Assembly: GCF_029392315.1 (NCBI RefSeq)
Contig: NZ_CP113939.1
Coordinates: forward strand, 1,054,001 to 1,118,000
DNA from: Bifidobacterium sp. ESL0690
GTDB lineage: Bacteria > Actinomycetota > Actinomycetes > Actinomycetales > Bifidobacteriaceae
DNA: 64,000 nt
Reading direction: 5' to 3'
The translations under genes were made by a program, and so were the position numbers. Position 1 is the stretch's first letter; the number at the start of each line of letters is the position of its first letter. Under the pieces are notes generated by a model that saw only the letters and a list, made by a program, of their open reading frames with translations, was not told where the DNA came from and searched no databases. This document shows positions 9,361 through 18,522 of the stretch, piece by piece.

Positions 9361-12117
9361 GTGGCACAGGATCCGGATTTGATTGCACGAAGCGCCGACG
9401 AACTGGTCGGCGACCTGAACGAACAGCAGGCGAAGGCGGTGCAGTATCGCGGGCCGGCGCTGCTGATCGGGGCTGGGGCCGGTTCGGGCAAGACCCGCGT
9501 GCTCACTCGGCGTGTGGCATGGATTCTTTCGCAGTTCGGCGCGTGGCCCAGCCAGATTCTCGCCATCACCTTCACCAACAAGGCCGCCGCCGAAATGCGC
9601 GAGCGTTTGGAGACATTGATTGGCCCGGTGGCCGAACATATGTGGATTTCGACCTTCCATTCCGCCTGCGTACGCATCCTGCGGCGGGATGGCAAGACCA
9701 TCGGTCTCAATTCCGGTTTCTCCATTTACGATACCGCCGACAGTCAGCGGTTGGTGAAGCTCATCGGCACCAGTCTCAACGTCGACCTGAAACGCTATAC
9801 GCCGCGCGCCATCCTCGCCCAGATTTCCGATTACAAGAACAAGCTGGTCGGTTTCAAGGAATTGCTCAAGACCTACGCTCCGGACTATACGCCCGGCCAG
9901 CAGGGCTATCAGCTGGGTCGTTACGACAATGCCGAGGCGCTATACGCCGTGGTTTATGCGGAATACCAGCATCGTCTTGCCGCTGCGAACGCTGTTGATT
10001 TCGACGACCTGATCGTCCGTACTGTCGAGCTTTTGCATGACCATCCTGAAGTAGCGGATTATTATCACCACAAGTTCCGCTACATTCTTGTCGACGAATA
10101 CCAGGACACCAACCATGCCCAATATCAGCTGGTGCGTGAGCTTTCCGGTATTGATAGCGCCGACCGGCCGGCCATGGGTTCGGCTGCAGGAAACCAGCAG
10201 GTCGCAGGACGCGAAGGCCCGGCTTGGGTGACCGTCGTAGGCGATTCCGATCAGTCCATCTACGCCTTCCGCGGCGCCGATATCAGCAACATCCAGGACT
10301 TCGAAAAGGACTTCCCGGGCGCTCTGACCATCATGCTCGAGCAGAACTACCGTTCCACGCAGACCATCCTCGACGCGGCCAACGCCGTCATTTCCAAGAA
10401 CACCGGTCGCAAGCCCAAGAAGCTGTGGACCTCGCTCGGCAAAGGGGAGCCGATCGTCGGTTATGCGGCCGACAACGCGCAGCAGGAAGGCGGCTGGATA
10501 GCCAACGAGATTGCCAATCTGAGAAGCGAGAACGGGTATCGTTATTCCGACATGGCCATTATGTACCGTGCCAACGCGCAGTCGCGGGCGCTCGAGGAGG
10601 CACTGATCAACGCGGGGATTCCCTATCAGCTTGTCGGCGGCACGAAATTCTACGAACGCCGCGAGGTCAAGGACGCCATCGCCTACCTGCAGGCCATCAC
10701 CAACCCGGCCGACAGCGTCAACATGCGCCGCATCATGAACACGCCGAAACGCGGGCTGGGCGCGCGGGCCGAATCGATGGTCGCGAGCTTCGCCGAAGCG
10801 CACAACATGCCGTTCTGGGGCGGCATCGAACACATGGACGAAATTCCCGACCTGCCCACGCGCACGCGTACCAAGCTTGGCGAGTTCCGCGACCTGATGC
10901 GCGGGCTGATGCAATTCGCCTCGGACCATGATTCCAAGCCTTCCGAGATTGTTGCGGAAGTGCTCAACCAATCCAAGCTGCTCGAGGAGCTGCAGCGTTC
11001 CACCGACCCGCAGGACGAGTCACGCGTCGAGAACCTTTCGCAGTTGCAGTCAGTGGCCGCAGAGTTCGAACAGAAAACTCCGGATGCTACGCTTTCCGGC
11101 TTCCTTGAGACCACCGCGCTGGTCGCCGATTCCGACCAGCTGCCCGGCGAGGGGGAGGATACGGGCAAGGTCACGCTGATGACTTTGCACACGGCCAAAG
11201 GCCTCGAATACCCGGTCGTCTTCCTGACGGGTATGGAGCAGGGCACGTTCCCGCATTCACGCTCGCTTGAAGACGAACAGGAGCTTTCCGAAGAACGTCG
11301 CCTCGCCTACGTCGGCATCACCCGTGCCAAGCAGCGGCTTTACGTCACCCGTGCGGCCGTGCGCTCGCAGTGGGGTCAGGCCAACGACATGATGCCCAGC
11401 CAGTTCCTTGACGAGATTCCTGACGAGCTGATTGAATGGAAACGGCGTGAAGCCGGTGTCGAACGCATGCGCTCTGGCTGGGGCGGCGGTTCCGGCGACA
11501 GTGATTTCGACGACGAGTTTGGCGGTTGGGAGGATGACGACGGCTTCTCATCCGGCTCGACCTTCGGTGGTTCAGATTCATCTTCTTATGGCGGTTCACG
11601 CACTTCCAGCCGTTCCGGCTATGGTTCCGGTCATTCGAGTTATGGTTCTGGCTCTTTCTACGGTTCCCGTTCGGGTGGTTACGGTTCATCCTATGGCTCC
11701 CGCTCAGGTTCGTCGCAAGGTTCGCGTTCAGGTTCCCGTTCCCTATATGGTTCCGGTTCCAGTTACCGCAGCTCGTCATCGCGTTCTGGCTACGGTTCTC
11801 ATTCTTCCGGCGGCTCTTCGTATGGCTCGTCGTCATATAATTCCGGCTCCCATACCCGTGGTGGCAAGGTGACCACGCGTCGTACCGCTCCCAAAGCGTC
11901 CGCTTCACGTTCTGTCCCCGCGTCAAGTCTCAAAAAAGACAACAAACTGGACATCTCCGATTTCAGCATCGGTGACAAGATCACTCACGACCAGTACGGC
12001 CTGGGCACGGTTGTAGACACCCAAGACAAGGGCCGCAACTCGATCATCACCGTCGATTTCGGCTCAGATGGCGTCAAACGCCTGATGCTGCGCGTGGCTC
12101 CGATTGAGAAATTGTGA
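9361..12117 (+). CDS. pcrA: UvrD/PcrA family ATP-dependent DNA helicase with Gly/Ser/Tyr-rich C-terminal linker
   Basis: 918 residues from GTG 9361, which has GAAGGGA six bases upstream; ATG 9355 and GTG 9280 are alternatives. This is a superfamily 1A helicase acting in repair and replication-conflict resolution. Visible are the Q motif LNEQQAKAV, Walker A GAGAGSGKTRVLTRR, FTNKAAAEMRER, DEYQDTNHAQY, GDSDQSIYAFRGAD, EQNYRST, TLHTAKGLEYPVVF and VGITRAKQRLYVT. A short extra loop sits between DEYQDTN and GDSDQ (near 10150-10220). After an acidic stretch (about 11500-11560) comes some 100 residues of Gly/Ser/Tyr repeats (11566-11865), then a C-terminal Tudor-like module (ISDFSIGDKITHDQYGLGTV) typical of PcrA. 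Confidence 0.93.
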   Translation: MAQDPDLIARSADELVGDLNEQQAKAVQYRGPALLIGAGAGSGKTRVLTRRVAWILSQFGAWPSQILAITFTNKAAAEMRERLETLIGPVAEHMWISTFHSACVRILRRDGKTIGLNSGFSIYDTADSQRLVKLIGTSLNVDLKRYTPRAILAQISDYKNKLVGFKELLKTYAPDYTPGQQGYQLGRYDNAEALYAVVYAEYQHRLAAANAVDFDDLIVRTVELLHDHPEVADYYHHKFRYILVDEYQDTNHAQYQLVRELSGIDSADRPAMGSAAGNQQVAGREGPAWVTVVGDSDQSIYAFRGADISNIQDFEKDFPGALTIMLEQNYRSTQTILDAANAVISKNTGRKPKKLWTSLGKGEPIVGYAADNAQQEGGWIANEIANLRSENGYRYSDMAIMYRANAQSRALEEALINAGIPYQLVGGTKFYERREVKDAIAYLQAITNPADSVNMRRIMNTPKRGLGARAESMVASFAEAHNMPFWGGIEHMDEIPDLPTRTRTKLGEFRDLMRGLMQFASDHDSKPSEIVAEVLNQSKLLEELQRSTDPQDESRVENLSQLQSVAAEFEQKTPDATLSGFLETTALVADSDQLPGEGEDTGKVTLMTLHTAKGLEYPVVFLTGMEQGTFPHSRSLEDEQELSEERRLAYVGITRAKQRLYVTRAAVRSQWGQANDMMPSQFLDEIPDELIEWKRREAGVERMRSGWGGGSGDSDFDDEFGGWEDDDGFSSGSTFGGSDSSSYGGSRTSSRSGYGSGHSSYGSGSFYGSRSGGYGSSYGSRSGSSQGSRSGSRSLYGSGSSYRSSSSRSGYGSHSSGGSSYGSSSYNSGSHTRGGKVTTRRTAPKASASRSVPASSLKKDNKLDISDFSIGDKITHDQYGLGTVVDTQDKGRNSIITVDFGSDGVKRLMLRVAPIEKL

Positions 12118-12195
12118 ATTGATTTCCGAGTTCTGTTGAGTATGTTCTAGTTTTTCGGATTCCAGTTTTCAAGTGGTTTCGGCTGTTTGGACTAG

Positions 12196-12233
12196 TGGCT
12201 CGCATTGTTTTATGCAATGCGGGCCAATTTTTT
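12196..12233 (+). terminator. Rho-independent terminator after pcrA
   Basis: Stem TGGCTCGCATTG (12196-12207) with CAATGCGGGCCA (12215-12226), including one G-T pair, a 7-nt loop, then ATTTTTTAATTT. Confidence 0.88.
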
Positions 12234-12308
12234 AATTTGACCCTTTCCAATGTCGATTATTCCTCAGCATTACCTCGAACGGTCAGAACAAACGTTCACA
12301 ATCTAGAC

Positions 12309-12322
12309 TTTACATTTGTAAA
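12309..12322. promoter_or_regulatory. Candidate operator/promoter of the deoxynucleoside cluster
   Basis: TTTACA-TT-TGTAAA is a perfect interrupted palindrome about 80 bp upstream of the first gene of the cluster. TTTACA could itself be a -35 element. The cluster encodes its own SorC/DeoR-type repressor, which would need such a site. The link is inference. Confidence 0.4.
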
Positions 12323-12401
12323 AATAGTGATAGTCTATAGACAGTTCGGTTAAAGATGCCGGATTGTAGTAGCAAACTTTTAATGGCGAAAGGATTTGTA
12401 C

Positions 12402-13148
12402 ATGCCTACGCAAGAGAGATTCCAAGGCAATTATATTCAATGGCTTGGTGCTGAATTCAAGAAGATCAATCTGGTCGCCGCCATGATCTGGTTCTTCGGC
12501 ATCGGCTTCCAGACGGCGCTGTTGGTCACCAACCCGATCACATGGCAGGCCGTCATCACCTATCTGGCCACCGTGGTCGGCCTCGGCTGCACCGTCTACA
12601 TGATGGTGGGAGCGCCTATCAACGGGCTCCTCGGCTTGATCAGTGTCTTCGGCTTCGTAACCGTCAATCTGTTTGCCCACCATTGGTGGAGCGTTGTCGA
12701 TCAGCTCATCTTCGCCTGCGCCATCGATATCCCGCTAATGATGAAGTGGAGGACCTGGGGCGAGGACTTCGGCGCCAAGGTGCGCAAGCTGCATGTCAAG
12801 GGCTGGATGGTCACCATCGCGGCCATCGCCGTCGAATGGATCATCCTCTTCCAGGTCGCCCGCATCCTCAAGGATCCGCAGCCGGCGGTCGACGCGCTGG
12901 TGCTGTCCTTCGGCGCTACGGCTTCGGTGCTGTGCGTGATGCACGTCTCGAACACCTACACCCTGTGGCTTGCTGAAGACATCGTCAACGTCCTTCTTTG
13001 GTTCTATGCCCTCAAGGACGGCTACAGCCCGTCGGCTCTGCCGATGCTCGTCAGCACGATGATGTACACCGCCACCGCCATCTATGGTCAGTTCTTCAGT
13101 GTCTGGCACAAGGCAGGCAAGGCCAACAGCCAAGTGGCGAAGGCCTGA
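12402..13148 (+). CDS. PnuC-family nucleoside/nicotinamide riboside transporter
   Basis: 248 residues with about seven hydrophobic helices. The pattern NLVAAMIWFFGIGFQTALLV, WQAVITYLATVVGLGCTVYMM and the C-terminal LWLAEDIVNVLLWFYALKDGYSPSALPMLVSTMMYTATAIYGQF matches PnuC-type facilitators. PnuC proper imports nicotinamide riboside, but relatives import nucleosides or thiamine. As first gene of a deoC-deoB-deoD-regulator-deoA cluster it most likely imports deoxynucleosides; this is inference from context. ATG 12402 has GAAAGGA seven bases upstream. Confidence 0.82.
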   Translation: MPTQERFQGNYIQWLGAEFKKINLVAAMIWFFGIGFQTALLVTNPITWQAVITYLATVVGLGCTVYMMVGAPINGLLGLISVFGFVTVNLFAHHWWSVVDQLIFACAIDIPLMMKWRTWGEDFGAKVRKLHVKGWMVTIAAIAVEWIILFQVARILKDPQPAVDALVLSFGATASVLCVMHVSNTYTLWLAEDIVNVLLWFYALKDGYSPSALPMLVSTMMYTATAIYGQFFSVWHKAGKANSQVAKA

Positions 13149-13235
13149 TAGATTTAATTGTCATTCGCGGGTCGTCGTATCCTCTTAAAGCAACGAATAC
13201 GGCGGCCCTACCCAAAGAATAAGAGGTTATTAATA

Positions 13236-13904
13236 ATGAACAAAGCAACATTGGCAAAATACATCGACCATACCTATCTGAAGGCCAACGCCACCAAGGC
13301 CGATATCGTCAGAATCTGCGACGAAGCCAAGCAGTACAACACGGCTTCCGTGTGCGTCAACGCCTATTGGGCCGCACTGGTCACCGAGCAGCTTGCCGGC
13401 ACCGACATCAACACCTGCTGCGTGGTCGGCTTCCCGCTGGGAGCCACGAGCACTGCTTCCAAGGTGTTCGAAGCCCAGCAGGCCATCAAGGACGGCGCCG
13501 AGGAAATCGACATGGTCATCAACATCGGCGAGCTGATTGCCGGTGCCGACGACAACGTCGAAGCCGACATCAAGGCCGTCGCCGATGCCGTTCACGCTTC
13601 GGGCAAGCTTTTGAAGGTCATCATCGAGACCTCGTTCCTCGACCACGACCAGAAGGTGCGCGCCTGCGAACTGAGCGAAAAGGCCGGAGCCGATTTCGTC
13701 AAAACCTCGACCGGGTTCAGCTCGGCCGGTGCCAAGGCCGAGGATGTCGCGCTGATGCGTCAGACCGTCGGCGATCGCCTGGGCGTCAAGGCGTCCGGCG
13801 GTATCCACAGCTATGAAGAGGCCATGCAGATGATCGATGCCGGTGCCACCCGTTTGGGCGTCAGCGCGACCATCAAGATTCTTGAGGGAGCGGAAGAGAA
13901 CTGA
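13236..13904 (+). CDS. deoC: Deoxyribose-phosphate aldolase
   Basis: 222 residues. A class I aldolase splitting 2-deoxyribose-5-P into glyceraldehyde-3-P and acetaldehyde, the last step of deoxynucleoside use. It starts [24 protein letters not shown]; the Schiff-base lysine is in [16 protein letters not shown], and [13 protein letters not shown] and the Asp in [11 protein letters not shown] are also diagnostic. ATG 13236 is preceded by AAGAGG. It ends two bases before deoB, so translation is probably coupled. Confidence 0.96.
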   Translation: MNKATLAKYIDHTYLKANATKADIVRICDEAKQYNTASVCVNAYWAALVTEQLAGTDINTCCVVGFPLGATSTASKVFEAQQAIKDGAEEIDMVINIGELIAGADDNVEADIKAVADAVHASGKLLKVIIETSFLDHDQKVRACELSEKAGADFVKTSTGFSSAGAKAEDVALMRQTVGDRLGVKASGGIHSYEEAMQMIDAGATRLGVSATIKILEGAEEN

Positions 13905-13906
13905 TC

Positions 13907-15094
13907 ATGAAATACAATCGCATTTTTGGCTTGGTAATGGATTCCATCGGCACCGGTGCAGCTCCTGATGCCGCAAAGTTCGGCGACGAAGGTTCCGATA
14001 CTTTGGGCACCATCGGCAAGTTCTTCGATGGCAAACTGCACTTGCCGAATTTTGCAAGGCTTGGCATCTCGAACCTGAGGGACACGCCCATCGAAGGCGT
14101 ACCCGCGGCCGAGCATCCCATCGGCTGCTTCGGCAAGATGGAAGAGGTCTCGGTGAGCAAGGACAGCATGTCCGGCCACTGGGAAATGATGGGCCTTCCC
14201 GTCACACAGCAGTTGAGCTTCTTCCCGAACGGCTTCCCGGATGACATCCTCGACCCGATTTCCGAATTCTCCGGACGCAAGATCGTGGGCAACCGCCCCG
14301 AATCCGGCACGCAGATCCTCGAAGAGCTTGGCGAGCACCAGATGAAGACGGGCGACCTGATCATCTATACCTCCGGTGATTCCGTGCTGCAGATCGCGGC
14401 GCATGAAGACATCATCCCGGTCAAGGAACTCTATCGGATCTCCGAATTCGCACGCAGCCTGGTCAACGGCCCGAAATACATCGTCGGCCGCATCATCGCG
14501 CGCCCGTACGTCGGCAGTGGCAAGGGTCACTTCACCCGCACCGCCAACCGTCACGACTTCACCTTGAAGCCGCTGGGCGAAACCGATCTGGACAAGTTGC
14601 GTGAGGCCGGTTTCAAGACCATCGGCATCGGCAAGGTCAACGACATCTTCTCCGGCCAAGGCATCGACGAAGGCTACCACAACCAGAGCAACATGGACGG
14701 CATGGACCATCTCGACCACGTCATGACTCAGGACTTCACCGGTTTCTGCTTCACCAACCTGGTTGATTTCGACGCCATGTACGGCCACCGCCGCAACCCG
14801 GAAGGTGACGGCAACGCCTTGATGGACCTCGATCGCAGGCTGGGCACCGTGCTCGACAACATGCGCGATGACGACCTGCTGATGATCACGGCCGACCACG
14901 GCAACGACCCCTGCTTCAAGGGAACGGACCACACCAGGGAATACGTCCCGCTGCTGGCCTATTCGCCGAGCATGAAGCATCCGGGAAGCCTGGGAATCCG
15001 CAAGACCTTCTCCGATTACGGCGCCACCGTCCTCGACAACTTCGGCGTGAAGACCGACATGCCGGGCACCAGCTTCCTTTCGGAACTCAACTAA
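13907..15094 (+). CDS. deoB: Phosphopentomutase
   Basis: 395 residues. It converts (deoxy)ribose-1-P to the 5-P form, linking the phosphorylases to DeoC. It is an alkaline-phosphatase-superfamily enzyme with two metal sites: GLVMDSIGTGAAPDA, GDEGSDTLGT, and the C-terminal ITADHGNDP and GTDHTREYVPLL. The segment that carries the phospho-acceptor in the family (normally KDT-x-S/T-GHWE) reads SKDSMSGHWEMMG here, with Ser in place of the usual Thr. GAGCGGAAGAGAA stands before the ATG. Confidence 0.95.
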   Translation: MKYNRIFGLVMDSIGTGAAPDAAKFGDEGSDTLGTIGKFFDGKLHLPNFARLGISNLRDTPIEGVPAAEHPIGCFGKMEEVSVSKDSMSGHWEMMGLPVTQQLSFFPNGFPDDILDPISEFSGRKIVGNRPESGTQILEELGEHQMKTGDLIIYTSGDSVLQIAAHEDIIPVKELYRISEFARSLVNGPKYIVGRIIARPYVGSGKGHFTRTANRHDFTLKPLGETDLDKLREAGFKTIGIGKVNDIFSGQGIDEGYHNQSNMDGMDHLDHVMTQDFTGFCFTNLVDFDAMYGHRRNPEGDGNALMDLDRRLGTVLDNMRDDDLLMITADHGNDPCFKGTDHTREYVPLLAYSPSMKHPGSLGIRKTFSDYGATVLDNFGVKTDMPGTSFLSELN

Positions 15095-15150
15095 GCTGAA
15101 TGAAGCTGAAAACAGGCTCAACCAAGTAGTATCTATATATAAATAAATAT

Positions 15151-15219
15151 ATCGATGTAATTCCGACGTATCGTATCGACGTTCTTTCGAAGCAACGGGC
15201 GCGGTACGTCGGAATCGAT
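15151..15219. repeat. Inverted repeat upstream of deoD
   Basis: ATTCCGACGTA (15160-15170) is perfectly complementary to TACGTCGGAAT (15205-15215). Flanking ATCGAT blocks (15151-15156 and 15214-15219) extend the symmetry after a small bulge. It lies in the 185-bp gap between deoB and deoD, the only large gap in the cluster, and has no T tract. It may be an operator, an attenuator or a processing site. Confidence 0.5.
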
Positions 15220-15279
15220 ACCAATTAATGTCTTTAGCCGCTTTGAGAAGTGGCCGATACAAATTAAAGGAGATTTGTA

Positions 15280-15990
15280 ATGAGCACCCATATTGATGCG
15301 CAACGTGGTGATATCGCCGAAACCGTATTGATGCCGGGAGATCCGCTGCGTGCCAAGTACATCGCCGAGAACTTCCTGACCGACCCCAAGCGTTACAACA
15401 CCGTGCGCAACGCGTTCGGCTACACCGGAACGTATAAGGGCAAGTCCGTTTCCGTGCAGGCCACCGGCATGGGCATTCCCTCGCTGTCGATCTATACCAC
15501 CGAACTCATCAAGGACTTCGGCGTCAAGAACCTTATCCGCGTCGGCTCGTGCGGCGGCCTGGGCAAGGACGTCAAACTCCGTGACATCCTCATCGCCCAA
15601 AGCGCCAGCACCGATTCCTCCATCATCCACAACACCTTCGGCCAGGGCGTCTATTTCGCGCCCACCGCGGACTTCGGACTTCTCGAGGATTCCTACCAGG
15701 TGGCGAAAGCCAAGGGAATCTCGGTGAAGGTCGGCAACATCCTCTCCGAAGACCGTTTCTACGACGATGAGCTCGATATCAACAAGCTCGCCGATTACGG
15801 CATCATGGGCGCGGAGATGGAGGCCGCGGGCCTTTACCTGCTCGCATCGAAGCATCATGTCAAGGCTTTGGCCATTTCAACTGTCAGCGATATGATTGGC
15901 ACAAATGAGGGGCTGAGCGCCGAAGAACGCGCGACCACCTTCAACGAGATGATTGAAATTTGCCTGGAGGTGGCTTATCAGCAATCATGA
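15280..15990 (+). CDS. deoD: Purine-nucleoside phosphorylase
   Basis: 236 residues, the hexameric trimeric-to-hexameric PNP type (DeoD). It phosphorolyses purine (deoxy)nucleosides to base and (deoxy)ribose-1-P. Motifs: VLMPGDPLRAKYIAENFL, QATGMGIPSLSIYTTELI, RVGSCGGL, GAEMEAAGLYLLA, and SDMIGTNEGLSAEERATTFNEM. AAAGGAGATTTGTA is an excellent ribosome binding site before ATG 15280. The last codons overlap the regulator gene by four bases (ATGA). Confidence 0.96.
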   Translation: MSTHIDAQRGDIAETVLMPGDPLRAKYIAENFLTDPKRYNTVRNAFGYTGTYKGKSVSVQATGMGIPSLSIYTTELIKDFGVKNLIRVGSCGGLGKDVKLRDILIAQSASTDSSIIHNTFGQGVYFAPTADFGLLEDSYQVAKAKGISVKVGNILSEDRFYDDELDINKLADYGIMGAEMEAAGLYLLASKHHVKALAISTVSDMIGTNEGLSAEERATTFNEMIEICLEVAYQQS

Positions 15991-16940
15991 GTGAGCGATA
16001 CGACAGGAAAAAACTTGCCCAAAGCATCACCGCTGCGAGGCTGTATTACGAAGATGCCCTCGACCAGACGGAGATTGCCCGTAATCTGGGCATTTCGAGA
16101 CCCACGGTTTCCCGGCTTCTGAAGTTGGCGCGGGAAACCGGCGTCATCAAAATCGAGATCAACAATCCCTTCGTCGACGCGGAGGATCTGGGTGTTCAAC
16201 TGGTCGATAAATACCAGATGAATATCCATGTGGCCCCCAACAACTACAACGGCGAGATTTCAACGTTGGACAGTCTTGGAGCCTATACCGCGGAGTATCT
16301 GACGCAGACCATCCGGCCCGGTGACATCATCGGTCTTGGGTGGGGCAAGACGATTCATTCCGTCACCACCCATTTGAACAACCATCCGGTGGAGGATACC
16401 ACGGTCGTCCAGCTCAAGGGCGGCATCAATATCCGCTATCAGGATACGTATGCCGACGAAAGTGTGACCGAGCTTGCCTCCGCTTTGGGAGCCACCCCGC
16501 ATTTCCTGCCGTTGCCGCCGTTTTTCGACAGCAAGGTGACCAAGGAGATCGTGGAACGCGATCGTTTCATCAAGCAGACCCTTGAGCTTGGCAAAAAGGC
16601 CAATATCGCCCTCTACAGCGTCGGCACCGTACGCAACGATGCACTGCTGTTCCAGCTCGGATACTTCAACTCCAAGCAGAAGGCCGCATTGAAGAAGTCG
16701 GCTGTGGGTGATGTCGTCTCGCGTTTCATCGACAAGGACGGCAAGGTCGTCAACAAGGATCTGAACGACCGGACCGTCGGCATCGGGCTGTCGGATTTGA
16801 AAGCCAAGAAGCACTCGATAGTGGTGGCTGCGGGGATTTTGAAGGCTCCCGCCATCCGTGCGGTGATGAAAGCGGGCTATGCCAACGAATTCATCGTCGA
16901 TCAGGCGATAGCCCAGGAATTATTAACTTACGAAGATTGA
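15987..16940 (+). CDS. SorC/DeoR-type transcriptional regulator of the deo cluster
   Basis: 317 residues. The N-terminal helix-turn-helix is DQTEIARNLGISRPTVSRLLKLARETGVIKI. The C-terminal sugar-binding domain has IGLGWGKTIHSV and QLKGGIN, as in the SorC family that includes Bacillus subtilis DeoR, whose inducer is deoxyribose-5-P. Its place between deoD and deoA, with a four-base overlap to deoD, makes a role as local repressor very likely. The start ATG 15987 gives MSERYDRKKLAQSITAARLYYED, typical of the family. Confidence 0.92.
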   Translation: MSERYDRKKLAQSITAARLYYEDALDQTEIARNLGISRPTVSRLLKLARETGVIKIEINNPFVDAEDLGVQLVDKYQMNIHVAPNNYNGEISTLDSLGAYTAEYLTQTIRPGDIIGLGWGKTIHSVTTHLNNHPVEDTTVVQLKGGINIRYQDTYADESVTELASALGATPHFLPLPPFFDSKVTKEIVERDRFIKQTLELGKKANIALYSVGTVRNDALLFQLGYFNSKQKAALKKSAVGDVVSRFIDKDGKVVNKDLNDRTVGIGLSDLKAKKHSIVVAAGILKAPAIRAVMKAGYANEFIVDQAIAQELLTYED

Positions 16941-16951
16941 GGTGTTGAACC

Positions 16952-18250
16952 ATGCGAATGGTTGACGTTATCGACAAGAAACGAAACGGTGGGGAACTGA
17001 GCGACGAGGAGATCAAATTCTTCGTCGACGGTGTGGTGAGCGGAGAGATTCCCGATTACCAGACCAGCGCCCTGCTGATGTCCATCTATTTCAAGGACAT
17101 GAACGATCACGAGCGCTCGCAGCTTACGCTCGACATGATGAACTCGGGGGACAGGCTTGACCTTTCCGGCATTCCCGGCATCAAGGTCGACAAGCACTCC
17201 ACCGGCGGTGTCGGCGACAAAGTGAGCCTTCCGCTGGCGGCCATGGTGGCTGCCACGGGCATTCCCGTGCCGATGATTTCCGGGCGTGGGCTGGGCCATA
17301 CCGGCGGCACGCTCGACAAGCTGGAAGCCATTCCCGGCTATCAGGTCGAAATCAGCGAAAAGGACTTCATCGATCAGGTCAAGCGCGAAAAACTCGCGAT
17401 CATCGGCGCGACGGGCAACATCGCCCCGGCGGACAAGAAGATCTATGCGCTGCGCGATGTGACAGACACGGTCGATTCGATTCCGCTGATCGCCAGCTCG
17501 ATTATGAGCAAGAAGATCGCATCCGGCACCGATGCGTTGGTCATCGACGTGAAAACTGGCGCGGGCGCGTTCATGAAGACGCTGCCGAAGTCCGAAGAAC
17601 TGGCCAAGGCGTTGGTCGAGATTGGCAAGGGCGTCGGCATGCAATGCATGGCCGTCATCTCCGACATGAACCAGCCGTTGGGCCGCAAGGTAGGCAATAC
17701 CCTGGAGATCGAAGAGACGCTTGACACCTTGAAGGGCAAGGGCCCGAAGGATTTGCTCGAATTGGTGCTCACGTTGGGCAGCTATATGGTTGTGCTCGGC
17801 AAGAAGGCGGCCAACGAGGACGAGGCGCGCGCGATGCTCGAACGCACCATCGAAGACGGTTCTGCGCTCGACAGGTTCCGCGCCATGGTCGTCGCTCAGG
17901 GCGGCGACGGACGGGTCGTCGACGATTACAGCATCATGCCGCATGCCAAGTACCGCATCGAGCTGCCGGCCAAGGCCAGCGGCTACGTCTCCCAGATGCT
18001 CGCCGACGAGGTAGGCATCGCCAGCATGAAGCTCGGCGGCGGCCGTGAGAAGGCCGACGACAAGCTTGACTACGGTGTCGGCATCGAGCTCAACAAGAAG
18101 GTCGGCGACAAGGTCTGTGAAGGCGAGTCCCTGCTCACCATTTGCAGCGAGAGCGAGGATGTCGACGACATCAAGGAACTGCTCTACAGCTGCATCAAGA
18201 TCGGCGACAAGGCCGAGCCGTATCCGATGATTTACAAGATCATCAAGTAG
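16952..18250 (+). CDS. deoA: Pyrimidine-nucleoside/thymidine phosphorylase
   Basis: 432 residues. It phosphorolyses thymidine, deoxyuridine and possibly uridine to the base and (deoxy)ribose-1-P. It begins [21 protein letters not shown]; phosphate and substrate motifs are [16 protein letters not shown] and [20 protein letters not shown], then [25 protein letters not shown] and the C-terminal swivel domain ([13 protein letters not shown]). It follows the regulator by 11 bp. The sequence resembles the broader Pdp type of Gram-positives; specificity for thymidine is not proven. Confidence 0.94.
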   Translation: MRMVDVIDKKRNGGELSDEEIKFFVDGVVSGEIPDYQTSALLMSIYFKDMNDHERSQLTLDMMNSGDRLDLSGIPGIKVDKHSTGGVGDKVSLPLAAMVAATGIPVPMISGRGLGHTGGTLDKLEAIPGYQVEISEKDFIDQVKREKLAIIGATGNIAPADKKIYALRDVTDTVDSIPLIASSIMSKKIASGTDALVIDVKTGAGAFMKTLPKSEELAKALVEIGKGVGMQCMAVISDMNQPLGRKVGNTLEIEETLDTLKGKGPKDLLELVLTLGSYMVVLGKKAANEDEARAMLERTIEDGSALDRFRAMVVAQGGDGRVVDDYSIMPHAKYRIELPAKASGYVSQMLADEVGIASMKLGGGREKADDKLDYGVGIELNKKVGDKVCEGESLLTICSESEDVDDIKELLYSCIKIGDKAEPYPMIYKIIK

Positions 18251-18276
18251 TGATATCGGCTTGATTGTCAGATTGC

Positions 18277-18306
18277 GTGCGCCCCGTCCAACTCGATGGG
18301 GCGCAC
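18277..18306 (+). terminator. Hairpin after the deo cluster
   Basis: GTGCGCCCC (18277-18285) pairs with GGGGCGCAC (18298-18306) around a 12-nt loop. No T tract follows, so it may be a weak or factor-assisted terminator. The rest of the gap up to rpsD (18307-18522) must hold the rpsD promoter and leader; I could not fold it confidently into a known S4 leader. Confidence 0.55.
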
Positions 18307-18522
18307 GTCCATAGTGTGCGAGTAAAATAAAAGCTTGTGTCTGCCATAAGGCGGGCATTATCTGGAGTCTTAGCCCATCAGTGGGTCGGCGATGTTCTTC
18401 GCGCAAACGGTGAATGTCGTTGGCGCTTGGCGCCTTGAAGCACTGGAGAGGCCCGGCTCAGCGCGGTTTCGTATGATTCCGCGTTCCGTTCAGATAACGA
18501 CAGAATACAAAGGAACAACAGA

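Noticed and set aside
18307..18522. Ribosomal S4 leader regulatory RNA before rpsD
   Set aside because: The stretch has some pairing potential, but I could not identify the conserved pseudoknot of known S4 leaders by eye.
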